In this document: piece after piece, positions 23,539 to 35,381 of the stretch
How positions within the stretch are numbered: position 1 is the stretch's first letter
Layout of the letters: every line of letters starts with the position of its first letter
Origin: Calliphora vicina
Taxonomy: Eukaryota; Arthropoda; Insecta; Diptera; Calliphoridae
Direction of reading: 5' to 3'
DNA: 64,000 nt
NCBI RefSeq assembly: GCF_958450345.1
Contig: NC_088780.1
Span: 67,293,533 to 67,357,532, forward strand
Program-made: the position numbers and the translations under genes
The notes under the pieces: generated by a model
Seen by the model: the letters and a program-made list of their open reading frames with translations, nothing else
What the model was told of the DNA's origin: nothing
The model's database searches: none

Positions 23539-24546
23539 CAGGGTTGTCAGATTTTTTTTACCTCCATCGCCAAATATCGCTAAAATAATTTGTTTGAATT
23601 TTTTATTGTAAAATACATACATACTAATTGTATGTATTATAAAGTCAATTTATTTCGGTTTAAATCTAGTTATTATTTAGTTATTTATATTAAATTGATA
23701 TCAAAAGTATACATTGTATTAGAATTAAATTTTATCTGTAGGCTGAATTGAATTGCAACAAAATTTATTAACATTTATATAACTTACTATTCTTATCAAT
23801 GAATCTAAAAGTTCATATTGAAATTTCCTTTCTACTTAGCCAATGCTAAGTCTTTAGAGTGAAATGTTCCACCTGCATCTCAATAATTGTAAACTTATGG
23901 CAAAAAATCGAACAAATTTATATATGCTAATTTTGACCATTGTAATTCATATTCCCCTGCAGATACTTTTGGATTGAAAAATAAAGTTAATGAATTTTGA
24001 ACTACCTAAAATTTCCATTTCATTTCAATATTGAAAATTCATTATATACTTTAAAAAGAGCTATATTTTCTGGTAACCGTTTAAGCATTTCTTTTAAAAG
24101 CTTTTTAAGTACAAAAAAACAATTTTCTTTTAAAATTTCTACATCATATTCATCCATTTTTATATTTTGTAATTCCATTTCAAATTCTGTGCCAAAATCG
24201 ATAGATTACTGATTCCAAAGACTCCGTCGAACCAATAGCCAATTTTATTGAGCATATTAAGTTATCAATATTTCCATTATTACTTAAAAATGACGGCTTA
24301 AACATTTTAGAAAAACAAATTATATTGTTGAAACTATTTGATCATGTATGCTACCTGTATCCATATTATCGGATTATAAATGATTAATTATATTAACTAT
24401 TGGGTTAATAAATATCAACAAAAATATTTCAAGAAAAACAAATAATTTGTTAAAAAATCGCCATGTCGCCAATTGGAAATTTTGGTCGCCAAATGCAATG
24501 AAAAATCGCCACGTTTAACGAGAAATCGCTTCATCTGACAGCCCTG
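23539..24546 (-). mobile_element. hAT element with 8-bp target duplication
   Basis: The ends are CAGGGTTGTCAGATT (23539) and its partner ATCTGACAGCCCTG (to 24546), flanked by GTTGCAAT at 23531-23538 and 24547-24554. An 8-bp duplication and CAGGG termini identify hAT. Both ends also share ATCGCCA-type subterminal repeats (CTCCATCGCC left; AAAAATCGCC twice right). On the minus strand around 24210-23880 there are degenerate transposase-like words (LSTKKLLKEMLKRLPENI), with stops. It is internally deleted. Confidence 0.85.
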
Positions 24547-24554
24547 GTTGCAAT

Positions 24555-25434
24555 TTGTATTTTCTCAAAATCAAATTGGATTTGGATACCCCAGTTGAAG
24601 ATAACAAGGCTGAGTTATTATTTTTATGACATCAAGTTAGAGACGTTGTTAATGTGAATAGTCGCGTAACAAAACTGTCACTCCCACTTTTTTGTAGATT
24701 TAGATCAGTGATATTCAAAAATAAAAATGAAGATTTATTGGTGAGAGAATTGCAAACATAAAAAAAACACTTAAAATAAGAACAAAATAAAGAATGTTTA
24801 GATTTAGAATTTTTGCCAGATATAACCAATTTATAAAATTAATGTAATATAAATTTTAAGGAAATGAAAGAATATACATTATACGGCCGAAATACTCTCA
24901 ATTTTTTTATTTATTTTTGACTTTGTTTTTTTTGTGTTCAATTGTAATTGAAACGCGTGTGTTTGCTATGCTTCATATGCTATGCAACAATGCTTATTGA
25001 ATTTCTGAAAAAATTAGACATTTATTATGCTCTTTAAAATAGCATAACAAATGTGTTTAAATTTTTTAAACATTTGTTGTATGGCATGAACATCACTGAT
25101 TTAGATCATAGACCGGCGGATAGAGAGGATTTACTATGTGCATGTGTATAGGCAGTGGTGTTAGATTTTTTAGAGTAAATTTAGTGATTTGTCGTTTGAC
25201 GATTTTTTTGGAAAATTACTAACACGCCGACGATATTTACTATTTAGAGAATAGTATAAAATAGTATATCGGGGTCTTTCTCAGATGTTGAAAGCTTTCT
25301 GATTGCCATTCACTTGGAAATGGCCAGAAGTGATTCATTTGACGAATTTCCCAAGCAACTCACACTTCCGGTCTTAGACCAAGTAATACCTGGTAATGTC
25401 GTTTAGATACCCATCTGTCGGCAGCTAACGTGGT
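24555..25434. other. Gene-free stretch
   Basis: No coding or terminal-repeat signal was recognised. There is a small inverted repeat around ACATTTGTTGTATGG near 25075 and AAATGTGTTTAAATTTTTTA upstream of it. The short minus-strand ORF at 24632-24829 has no recognised domain. Confidence 0.3.
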
Positions 25435-26283
25435 ATGTACTAGGGTATTCAATCGATTAACCGTTAATCGGTTAACCGATTAATATTTGTCGGTTAACTG
25501 TTCGAATAATTCAAAATTGACGATTTTCGATTTCGATTGTCGATTAACCGATTAACCGAAATTTATTTTTTTTGGCACTTCATATAGAAATATAGTTTTA
25601 AACACACAAATTTTATTTTTTAACTCGTAAACATTCCCTTCTAGAAATAGTTTTTTGAAGTATAGTACGAAAACTGACACTAAGGAATTTGGAAATTATC
25701 CTTTTTTCTAGAATGTTCTATGATGAACTTTGTCCTAATGAATCGGAGGACAACATTGTAATAGACGAAACTGAAGGCATTACAGAAACGAGTCTTTTAT
25801 CACAAATTAAAGAAACGATTAAAGTATTCAAAATCTAAAAAAAATCCAAACAGGACTCCCATGGTATGATGGAGGATTTTATATGCTTAGAAAAAACTAA
25901 AAAAAGAACTGAAAAATTGGATATTCTTTATCATGCCTTACTTTCGATTTCTCCAATATCTACAATCAGTGAGAGAATTATTTCAAGTCAAGTTTTATTA
26001 AAACTAAAACAAATCGTTTAAAAAGAAATTATTTAAATTATAGTCTTTTTTAAAAGATCATTTCACAAGATCTTCCTAAAATCCTAAAAAAACTCACATG
26101 TTTATTTATTGTTTTGTTGAAATGTTAAGTACACAAAATTCTTGCTTTTCTTTTTAATTAAAAATTAAAATGGAAATTATTCGGTTAATCGAATAATTAA
26201 AAATTAACCGATTATTAACCGATTAAATCTAAACCTCGATTAATTATTTGCTCGATTAACCGATTAAATCAGAAATCCGAAAT
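25435..26283 (+). mobile_element. hAT relic with TTAACCGATTAA subterminal repeats
   Basis: The left edge TAGGGTATTCAATCGATTAA is followed by many copies of (C/A)GATTAACCGATTAA, with matching repeats at 26180-26275. Between them, at 25920-26030 on the plus strand, ILYHALLSISPISTISERII reads like the hAT dimerisation motif (LLS-P-S--SER-FS), and then a K-T-NRL-like stretch. The right TIR is missing because RTE sequence starts at about 26281. It is non-functional. Confidence 0.65.
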
Positions 26284-29246
26284 GTACGAAGCCTTTATGA
26301 AGCTGGAAAATTAGCCAATACCATAAACGAAATGAACAGGCTTAAAATTGATATACTTGGTATATGTGACACGTGGTGGCCAGATTGCGGAGAACTTGTT
26401 TCTCTAAATGCGAAAATGTATTATTCAGGAAACCTAAACAATAATCACAGAAACGGCGTGGGAATTATCTTACAGAACAAAATAGCGAAATGTGTAACCG
26501 GATTTTTTCCAAAATCAGACAGAGCCATGCTTATAAGGCTAGAGGCTAAACCAATAAGTATAAATATTATCCAAATATATGAACCCACTGCTGACAAAAG
26601 CAATGAGGAAATTGAAGTTTTCTATGATGAAATTAATGACCTACTAAAAATGACGAAATCTCACGAGATAACCGTCATTCAAGGTGCTTTCAACGCGAAA
26701 GTAGATGAGGAAAATATACCCGGTATAACAGAACAATTCGGACTAGGAAAAAGAAATGAAAGAGGCGACAGAAATGAAAGAGGCTAATTCTGTCAAGAAC
26801 ACGAAATGAAGATAACTATCACACTGTTCTGCCTTCATGCAAGAAGACTCTATACTTGAAAATCCCCCCAGGATACAAGAGGTAACATTGTCCGAAATCA
26901 AATTGATTTTATACTGATAAAGAGGCGCTATTGCTCTTTTGTAACAAAAACTTCAACCTACCCAGGGGCGGATGTACCGTCTGACCATAATCTTTTAATG
27001 GCGAACTTATGTACAAAACTTTCAATGAATACAAAGAGCAAAGTACGTAGGTAACTAAATATTAGGAAACTTGAGGAGCCTGCAATTCGAATAAATGTTA
27101 AGGAACGTATAAATCGAGAGCTAGATAACGGTATGGAACTCTATATATGGAATCTGTTAAGATAACATTGAAATCGATAGCAGACAATACCCTGGGAATG
27201 ACAAAGGAAATACTGGAACTAATGGAGGAACGTCGAAAGCATAAAAATTCAAATTATGAATTATATTATGAATTAAATGGGCAGATTCAAACGGCAATAC
27301 GCATCGCAAAGAGCGAACACCTAAATACAAAATGTCAGGAGATCGAACAATTACAATACGTACATGACGACTTTAATCTACATAAAAAACTGAAAGAAGC
27401 TGCCGGCATATACCGCAATCCAACCACAAAAATACTATATAACAACAACAACGAAGCTGTTTTCGACATTCAAGGAAAGAAGGTTATTTGGAATGAATAT
27501 ATTAGACAAGTGTTTACTGATACTGATGTTAATCACTAAAACAGAGGTGATGTCTGCAATAACGTCTCTGCGGGATAAGAAAGCTTGTGGTCCTGATGAG
27601 ATTCCATCTGAAATACTTAAATTGATAGACGACAATATCACTCAACTTCTAACAGAGCTGTTCAACTTTATTTATGACACGGGTCAATACACACAAGATT
27701 GGCTAAGATCAACTTTTATAACCATTCCCAAGAAAAGTTACGCAAAACATTGCAGAGATTATAGACTTATCACTCTAATGAGCCACGCACAATATTCCTA
27801 AGAATAATTCACTCCAGAATTAATGAAAAATGCAAGAGGGTAATGGGAGCGTCTCAGTTTGGCTTTAAAGCAGGCATGGGAACTTTTTTCTATACAAATA
27901 CTGGTTCAGAAATGCCGAAATGTACAGAAAGATGTTTTCTTATGCTTCATTAACTATGAAAAAGCCTTCGACACGGTGCAGCATGATAAACTGATAGAAA
28001 TTCTTATGTCTATAGGTCTAGACGACAAGGAAATTCATTGTATAAAAAGTCTATATTGGCATCAAACAGCGCATGTTGATGTCAACGTAGAACTAACAGA
28101 AAGTCTTCTAATTTCCAGAGGAGTCCGACAAGGCTGTATATTATCCCCATTATTATTTAACATCTACTCCGAAAGAATCTTCCAAGAATCCATCAACAAC
28201 GTCCGAAAGGGTATATACATAAACGGTTTATTTATCAACAACATTAGATATGCTGATGACACTACATTACTGGCTGATAACATGACTGGATTTCAAGACC
28301 TGGTAGATAAACTAACGACAAACAGTGAAGCATACGGCCTAAAGATAAACGAAAAACAAAATATATGATTGTGAGTAGAAAAAATAACCATAACAATACC
28401 ATCTTAACCCTCCGTTACTCGCAACTGATCTAGTTGATACAGGCAAAAATTGTTTTATTGTAAATTTTTTAAACACGCTAAGTTTTAAGCTATTTTTTGA
28501 TAAATACTTTGAATTTAATATTGTTTTTATGTTTTCGAAATAAAAAGTGAAGAGATTATTTTCAAACGCGCCTTTCTTTTATTGATATCAATTTGATACA
28601 TTGCGACTAGTCTCGGTTGAAAATGATTGCGACTAACGGAGGGTTAAAAATAAGAAACTCCTACATCGATAGAGTATATTGATTTAAATATCTCGGGGTT
28701 ACAATCAATGACTAATGGGATTGTTAGAAGGAAATCAGATGCCATATTGAAATGGCAAGAGATGCGTTTTTTAGATACAAGCAAGTTTTTACCAGCCATG
28801 ACATTAATCTTCAAACTAAATTACGTTTTATCAAGACGTATGTGTGGTCAGTTTTACTATATGCAATGGAGGTATGGACCATAAAAGCAATAGATATAAA
28901 GAGGCTAGATGCCTTTGAAATGTGGATCTATCGAAGAATACTCAAAATACCATGGAGTCATATATCGAACAGCGAAGTACTAAGAAAAATTCACCGCGGT
29001 AGAGAGCTCCTAGTCACTATAAATAAACGGAAGACAGCATATTTGGGCCATATTATGAGAAACCCAAAATATAAAATATTACAAATAACTTTACGAGCAA
29101 ACATTGAAAGAAGGCTTACAAGAGGAAGAATGGAAACTACATGGCTTGACAACATCATGGTGTGGACTGGTATCCAAGATGTAAGAAATCTTTTGAGCGA
29201 GGCGAGAAATAGAGACGCTTTTACAGATATATTAAGAAATTTATGA
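26283..29246 (+). pseudogene. RTE ORF (EN-RT), broken into five or more frames
   Basis: EN: 26283-26787 (NVRSLYEAGKLANTINEM, LGICDTWW where family members have E for D, GAFNAKVDEE where GDFNAK is expected, GLGKRNERG). Linker: 27147-27539. RT: 27540-27801 (KKACGPDEIPSEILK) and 27859-28368 (NYEKAFDTVQHDKL, GVRQGCILSPLLFNIYSE, RYADDTTLLADN). The C-terminal part 28752-29246 has YRRILKIPWSHISNSEVLRK and KRKTAYLGHIMRN. Nicking and target-primed reverse transcription is the family role. The substituted EN residues and frame breaks show it is dead. Confidence 0.8.
28408..28644. mobile_element. piggyBac-like MITE at TTAA inside the RTE ORF
   Basis: The ends CCCTCCGTTACTCGCAA and TTGCGACTAACGGAGGG are inverted (one mismatch), and TTAA stands on each side (28404-28407, 28645-28648). 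TTAA duplication with CCC/GGG ends is the piggyBac signature. It is 237 bp with no ORF. RTE coding words on both sides (IVSRKNNHNN before, YIDRVY and FKYLGV after) show it interrupts the ORF. Confidence 0.85.
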
Positions 29247-29476
29247 AATTGTTTGAAATGTAATGAAAACGAATAGGCAAATAAAGAAGATAAAAATTAC
29301 TCCTTAATATTTAATAACTGAGGTATTTCATCCGTTTTATAATTTTTTTTTAAATAAGTCAGTAGTTTGGAATATGTAAAATATATTTTAGTTAGCTTAT
29401 TGAATAAACTAAAAAAAAACGAAACTCCGCAATAAAATTATCTTTAAGTAATGCATTAAACACATTCAAGACAATA

Positions 29477-29533
29477 GGCTACACGACTACATGAACACAA
29501 ATTCTGCTGGCTGAAATTGTAGTCGTGTGGCAG
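29477..29533. other. Small inverted repeat in gene-free stretch 29291-29751
   Basis: GCTACACGACTACA and TGTAGTCGTGTGGC form a 14-bp stem with one mismatch around a 29-base centre. It is followed by repeats of ACAGCTACAAT. Otherwise 29291-29751 shows nothing recognisable. Confidence 0.5.
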
Positions 29534-29751
29534 CTACTGAATTACTTTAAATACGACAGCTACAATCTGTACAGCTACAATACGACAGCTAATCTGTAAT
29601 ATTTACGTTTTGATAAATAATAAAATTACTTTTTATATTTGTTTAAAAAAATGTCTGCAGAAAATTTAATAAACTTCGTAACAACCATTATTTAAATATT
29701 TCGAACAACAGTTTCAGTGTATGAAGTTAAAGATAAACTATATAAAAGAAA

Positions 29752-32700
29752 CTAGCTAAAACCCGGTGTGCTTCGCTACCCGTACCGTAAAGATTTACAA
29801 TATATTTAGTCTATCTAAAATTAGTTTCTGTTCATGTGAAAAACATGGATTTTCTAGATTTAGTCCGCAAACTTGCAAACACTGATGCTGAGCTTTATCA
29901 ATTATCATTGCAAATACTAAGCAAATAGGAAACTGCAATCGAATAAAATCAAATGGCATTTCCGAAGTTATAATTCCCAGTTATAAAGTTCGCTCCGATT
30001 AGATTGTTCATTAATTGCCTTACTGTAAGTCGAGTGTCATTACAAATACGCAAACAATCATACAAACAAACAAACACACATTGACTTTTATATATATGGG
30101 GCATTTCATGTCAAGTGAACCAACTTTTGAAATCGATGTCTTCCGATCGGGATGAAATTTGCACCAAGGTTAGCTCTATTGGATAGTAACTCAGACACAA
30201 TTTTTCAACAACATCGGTCGAGAACTCTCTGAGTTATAGGGGGTAAAATTTTGACAATTTGGTCAAACAGGGGTTTTTTCTTATCCATGTAACTTATTAC
30301 CTATTGTTCTTAGCAAAATGTGTCCCAAATAGTATAGATAGCTATTTCTTCGATCTTTCGAAAAAAAATATTTAAAAAAAAAAATAAAAAATTTTTAATA
30401 TTTTTTTTTCCGAAATCAAAAACTTTTTTGACTTTTTTTTAAAATACGTCCTTTTTTTTTTTTTTTTTCTTAAAATAAAGTTTAGATATTTTCCTTGAAC
30501 ACCTACTTGGTCGCTTAGTGGGATGCGAGTGGGATATCTATCAAAATAAATATTTTGTAACTCAAAACATAAAATTTTTGACTTTTTTTGCAAAATCAAA
30601 AACTTTGTTGACTTTTTTTTTTCAAAATGGACCCTTTTTTAATTTTTTTTTTTAGGTCAAACAAAAGCTTAGATATTATCCTTGAAGACCCTTTTGGTCG
30701 CTTAGTGGGATGCGAGTGGGATATCTATCAAAATAAATATTTTTTAACTCAAGACTTACAATTTTTGACTTTTTTTTTTGCAAATACGATTTTTTTTCCA
30801 AATGGGCCCTTTTTTTTTTGTAGTCAAAAGAAAGCTTAGGTCCATTCCTTTAAGATATTTTTAGTCCCTTAGTGGGATGCGAGTGGGATATCTATCAAAA
30901 TAAATATTTTGTAACGCAAGACATACAATTTTTTAATTTTTTTTTGCAAAATCAAAATTTTTTTCCAATATGGGCCCTTTTTTAATTTTTTTTTTTGCTC
31001 AAAAGAAAGCCTAGGTCCATTCCTTTAAGATATTTTTAGTCCCTTAGTGGGATGCGAGTGGGATATCTATCAAAATAAATGTTTTAACACAAAAATTGTA
31101 TGTCTTGAGTTACAAAACATTTATTTTGATATATATCCCACTCGCATCCCACTAAGCGATCAAAACCATCTTAAAGGAATAGGCCTAAGCTTTCTTTATA
31201 GCAAAAAAAAAAATTACAAAAAGGGCCCATTTTAAAAAAAAGTCAAAAAAGTTTTTGATTTTGCCAAAAAATCAAAAATTGTATATCTTGAGTTACAAAA
31301 TATTTATTTTGATAGATATCCCACTCGTATCCCACTAAGGGACCTAAAATATCTTAAAGGAATGGACCTAAGCTTTCTTTTGACTAAAAAAAAATTTTAA
31401 AAAAGGGCCCATTTTGAAAAAAAAATCGAATTTGCAAAAAAAAAGTCAATAATTGAATGTCTTGAGTTACAACATTTTTATTTTAATAGATATCCTACTC
31501 ACATCTTCCTAAGTGACAAAATAGGTCTTAAAGGAAAAGACCTAAGCTTTCTTTTGAGCAAAAAAAATTTTTAAAAAAAAGTCCCATATTGGAAAAAAAT
31601 TTCGATTTTGCAAAAAAAAATTAAAAAATTGTTACAAAATATTTATTTTGATAGATATCCCACTCGCATCCCACTAATGGACTAAAAATATCTTAAAGGA
31701 ATGGACCTAGGCTTTCTTTTGAGCAAAAAAGAAAATTAAAAAAGGGCCCATATTGGAAAAAAATTTTGATTTTGCAAAAAAAAATTAAAAAATTGTATGT
31801 CTTGCGTTACAAAATATTTATTTTGATAGATATCCCACTCGCATCCCACTAAGGGACTAAAAATATCTTAAAGGAATGGACCTAAGCTTTCTTTTGACTA
31901 CAAAAAAATTTTAAAAAAAGGGCCCATTTGGAAAAAAAGTCGTATTTGCAAAAAAAAAAGTCAAAAATTGTAAGTCTTGAGTTAAAAAATATTTATTTTG
32001 ATAGATATCCCACTCGCATCCCACTAAGCGACCAAAAGGGTCTTCAAGGATAATATCTAAGCTTTTGTTTGACCTAAAAAAAAAGATTAAAAAAGGGTCC
32101 ATTTTGAAAAAAAAAAGTCAACAAAGTTTTTGATTTTGCAAAAAAAGTCAAAAATTTTATGTTTTGAGTTACAAAATATTTATTTTGATAGATATCCCAC
32201 TCGCATCCCACTAAGCGACCAAGTAGGTGTTCAAGGAAAATATCTAAACTTTATTTTAAGAAAAAAAAAAAAAAGGACGTATTTTAAAAAAAAGTCAAAA
32301 AAGTTTTTGATTTCGGAAAAAAAATATTAAAAATTTTTTATTTTTTTTTTTAAATATTTTTTTTCGAAAGATCGAAGAAATAGCTATCTATACTATTTGG
32401 GACACATTTTGCTAAGAACAATAGGTAATAAGTTACATGGATAAGAAAAAACCCCTGTTTGACCAAATTGTCAAAATTTTACCCCCTATAACTCAGAGAG
32501 TTCTCGACCGATGTTGTTGAAAAATTGTGTCTGAGTTACTATCCAATAGAGCTAACCTTGGTGCAAATTTCATCCCGATCGGAAGACATCGATTTCAAAA
32601 GTTGGTTCACTTGACATGAAATGCCCCATATATGTATAAGGGTTTCAAATGTATACATACAAATTTTAACATTTACTTAATATTTTTGGTAGTCCGCGCA

Positions 32701-33363
32701 TTTCTGTACTAAATATTAATATTGATAGCTGCTATAGCTGTCCCTATATATAATTTTTCATCACATCTATGGGAGGTGCCACGCCCACTATTGCTATTTT
32801 GCCCATTTTTGGCCTAAATAAGTAGTTCATACAAAATTTGAACGCTTTACATACTACAATTATACAGATAGATATGAATTTTAGTATTTAGATTGTTTGG
32901 GAAGTGCCACGCCCACTATTTCAGTCCGCCCATTCTTGTCCTAAATATTAAAATTGATGGTAGAATATCCGTACAAAATGTATGGATTCTATCTCTTATT
33001 GTATCCCATATATAAGATTTTTTAAATAATCATCATATGGGAGGTGCCACGCCCTCTGTGGCTACTACTCCCATTTATCCGCAAATATTTAAACCAACAG
33101 TGGAATTGCTCATGCAAAATTTGAGGACTATAGCTATTATAGTTTCCTAAATATTTGATTTTAAAAATTAACTTTGTATGGGAGGTACCACGCCCACTTA
33201 AAATTTCAAAACAAAAAGTAGCCTATAGCTCCTTCCAGACATACATAAATATACTGTAAAAATTTCAAGCAAATCGGTTCAGCCGTTAGCCGTCTATAGA
33301 TCCCAAACTAATAATAATAAACATACATACATACAGACACACATTCACTTTTATATATATAGA
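29752..33363 (-). mobile_element. Helentron-like (HINE) element 4, holding a foldback element
   Basis: Read on the minus strand it starts TCTATATATATAAAAGTGAA (33363) after an A and ends CCGGGTTTTAGCTAG (29752) before a T. Near the start are four diverged units, each with GGGAGGTGCCACGCCCACT or close (about 32770, 32895, 33040 and 33180). The foldback copy 30098-32627 sits between this block and the 3' end. The segment next to the foldback at 30040-30097 looks like a second HINE start (CACACATTGACTTTTATATA), so two HINE copies in tandem are also possible. It has no coding capacity. Confidence 0.7.
30098..32627. mobile_element. Foldback element, copy 2 (2.53 kb)
   Basis: The ends are GGGGCATTTCATGTCAAG and CTTGACATGAAATGCCCC. 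The two arms mirror each other almost perfectly, with the same unique outer parts and the same AGTGGGATGCGAGTGGGATA repeats as copy 1. The left arms of both copies agree nearly base for base. Copy 2 lacks the extra block of copy 1's right arm. Flanks are TATATAT/ATATATG, so any target duplication is hidden in the TA run. There is no transposase. Confidence 0.85.
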
Positions 33364-34100
33364 TAACAGAAGATGGTGGGTCTGGCGGTAAATATAACTC
33401 GAGATGAGGAAGGCTTCTATCAAACATGTGTACGGCAGCTTATAGAAAAAGATGAAGAGCATTTTTTTAAAGCATTTCGGATGACCGTAGCCTACTACAA
33501 TTTATTGCTGTCTCTTTTGAAAAACAAAATGGAACGATTTTCCCACAGAAAAGCCATAGATGCCGATACGTGCTTGGCAGTAACAATAACATAAGCAAAA
33601 TTTTTAATTATCACATACGTAGACGTTGGAGCTTTAGGCAGTCAGAGTGATGGTGAAGTACTTGTTCGAAGTATATTTGGAAAACAAATATTAAATGAAA
33701 CTTTGGAAGTTCCTGGCTGTACTAATTTAGCGGGCATTTCTACAAATTTTCCATATTATTTTGTCGGGGATAATGCATTCCCTTTAAAAAATTATTTAAT
33801 GCGGCCGTTTCCCGGACACCACTTGCCACTAGATAAAGATAAATTTAATACTATGTTGTCCAAAGCTCGAGTGCATATAGAAAATGCTTTTGGTATTTTA
33901 GCTAATAGATGGAGAGTAATACATACAACAATGCATATGTCTCCAAAAAATGCAGACAAAATTGTCTTAGCCAGTGTAGTTCTACATAACTTTTTGATGT
34001 TGAAAAATTACAGGAACTAGTTCACTCTCGGCTGATAATCGATAAATTCAAGATCAGTGGAGAGATCAAGTAAATTCTCTGCCATCATTTCACACTAGAC
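33364..34100 (+). mobile_element. PIF/Harbinger element relic
   Basis: Only transposase-derived sequence can be recognised, and the TIRs were not found. It abuts the 5' end of HINE 4 on the left and fades before the jockey-C fragment at 34155. Confidence 0.6.
33373..34020 (+). pseudogene. Harbinger-type transposase, internally deleted
   Basis: The N-terminal helix region is 33373-33596 (FRMTVAYYNLLLSLLKNKM, ending DADTCLAVT). The DDE domain follows in another frame, with DVGALGSQSDGEVL near 33620 (first Asp), YYFVGDNAFPLKNYLMRPFP near 33755 (second Asp) and RVHIENAFGILANRWRVI near 33875 (Glu), ending VLHNFL. The nuclease triad is therefore visible. A frame break and deletion at about 33595-33615 remove the segment that normally precedes the first Asp. 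In the family it cuts and joins element ends with TTA/TAA targets. The companion Myb-like protein is absent. Confidence 0.85.
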
Positions 34101-34154
34101 TCTAGGTTTTTGTAGATACTAACCATATTAATAAATATGTTTTTAATATTAAAA

Positions 34155-35154
34155 AATATTAATAATAAGTTGACGATTTGGTTCAATATCATTGTTGTCA
34201 GCAATTCGGTCACACCAAATCTTTCTGCAAAAAGCCTTTTGGATGCGATAAAAACGACCAAATCAGCAGACATCAGAAACATTCAACTCTTTTAATTAAA
34301 ACAAGTAAGAAAGCTATATTCGGCTGTTGCGAATCTTATATACCCTTCCCCAAATTATACTTCAAAATAAAAATTTTAAATATTTTTAGGTAAATAAAAA
34401 TTTTTTTTACAAAGTTGTTTTTTTCATTTTTTGGAATTGTTTTTTTTTTAAATTTATAAAATTTTTTTTGGGTTTTTTCAATTTTTTTTTTAATATAATT
34501 TTTTCCATTGTAGGCCCAACTTACTATGGTCTTATAAACGTCGTTGCAAAGGTCTTTGAAATATCTATCATTAGATATCCATATTGTCTATATTTATGAC
34601 TTAGTAATCCAGATATAGTTCAAAAATAGTTAAAAAATCTAGGTTGTCCTGTTTTTTCCTTATATCTCAGCCATTTGTGGACCGATTTTCTCGATTTTAA
34701 ATAACAACTGAGTCGGAAGAATTCCGGAGATATTGATGTATGAAAGTTGATTTCAACAGACAGACGGACATGGCCTAATCGACTCCGCTATCTATATGGA
34801 TCCAGAATATATATAGTATATATATACTTTATAGGGTCGGAAAATTATATTGTGGAAATTACAAACGGAATGACAAACTTAATATACCCTTCTCACGAAG
34901 GTGAAGGGTATAAAAAGAGCATCCCACTTTAAAAACATAAATGAGTCTAGAAGACATGAGATGTTATAAAATCAACAATAACCTTTTTTTAAATTCTCTT
35001 AAAAATAACACAAATGAATTCAACAATAATGGTGTATAATATTCCCAGGCAGTTAAATGCATTACGACAAATGTATAGAGTCGGTTTATGGAGAGACTCG
35101 AAGAAATGATGGATAAAATGTTTGAAATGATGAACTAATTATGATGAAAATCTA
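34155..35154 (+). pseudogene. Jockey-C ORF1 C-terminal fragment, split by mini-me M2
   Basis: Left piece 34155-34299: VQYHCCQQFGHTKSFCKKPF is a zinc knuckle (C-x2-C-x4-H-x4-C) like those of jockey ORF1. Right piece 34918-35154, after M2: ORF1 tail with YSQAVKC and ERLEEMMDKMFEMMN, then stop. The knuckle keeps the Gly-His that jockey A has lost. The ORF2 start of the same element is found at 41173, on the other side of the Helitron. Confidence 0.7.
34300..34917 (+). mobile_element. Mini-me-type element M2
   Basis: The start ACAAGTAAGAAAGCTATATT carries the TTCGGCTGTTGCGAA hairpin, slightly damaged. A poly-A/T body follows, then CAGACAGACGGACATGGCCT, CTCCGCTATCTATATGGATCC and the terminal hairpin around TTCTCACGAAGGTGAAGGGT. 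Only two GACA units are present, against more than a hundred in M5. No minisatellite is present, so M2 is a short form. Confidence 0.75.
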
Positions 35155-35381
35155 TCTTGTATATAAATAAAAATCAAATGTCGTTCGTTGGTAATTGCAT
35201 CAGTTGAGACCGGATGGACCGATTTGACCAATTTGTTTTTGTAAAATGTTCGTCATAGTCCAACTTGACCATGCCTGCTTTTACGCCCAATTTTTTCGAT
35301 TTATCTGAAATTGGAAAACGGCTGCACCGATATAGTTAATTTTTTTTAAATGTTCGTAATAACACAGTACAACACAAGATT

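Larger units (their letters stand above)
26281..29290 (+). mobile_element. RTE-clade non-LTR retrotransposon, 5'-truncated
   Basis: The plus-strand coding begins mid-endonuclease directly at the edge of the hAT relic, so it is 5'-truncated. It continues through RT to a C-terminal domain, and the element finishes shortly after the stop at 29246 in AATAAAGAAGATAAAAAT-like sequence. RTE elements have a single ORF with EN and RT and no RNase H, which fits. A piggyBac-like MITE sits at 28408-28644. Confidence 0.75.

Noticed and set aside
34155..34400. Host zinc-finger gene
   Set aside because: The C-x2-C-x4-H-x4-C knuckle with GHTK matches jockey ORF1 and is followed by the typical Met-rich ORF1 tail after M2.
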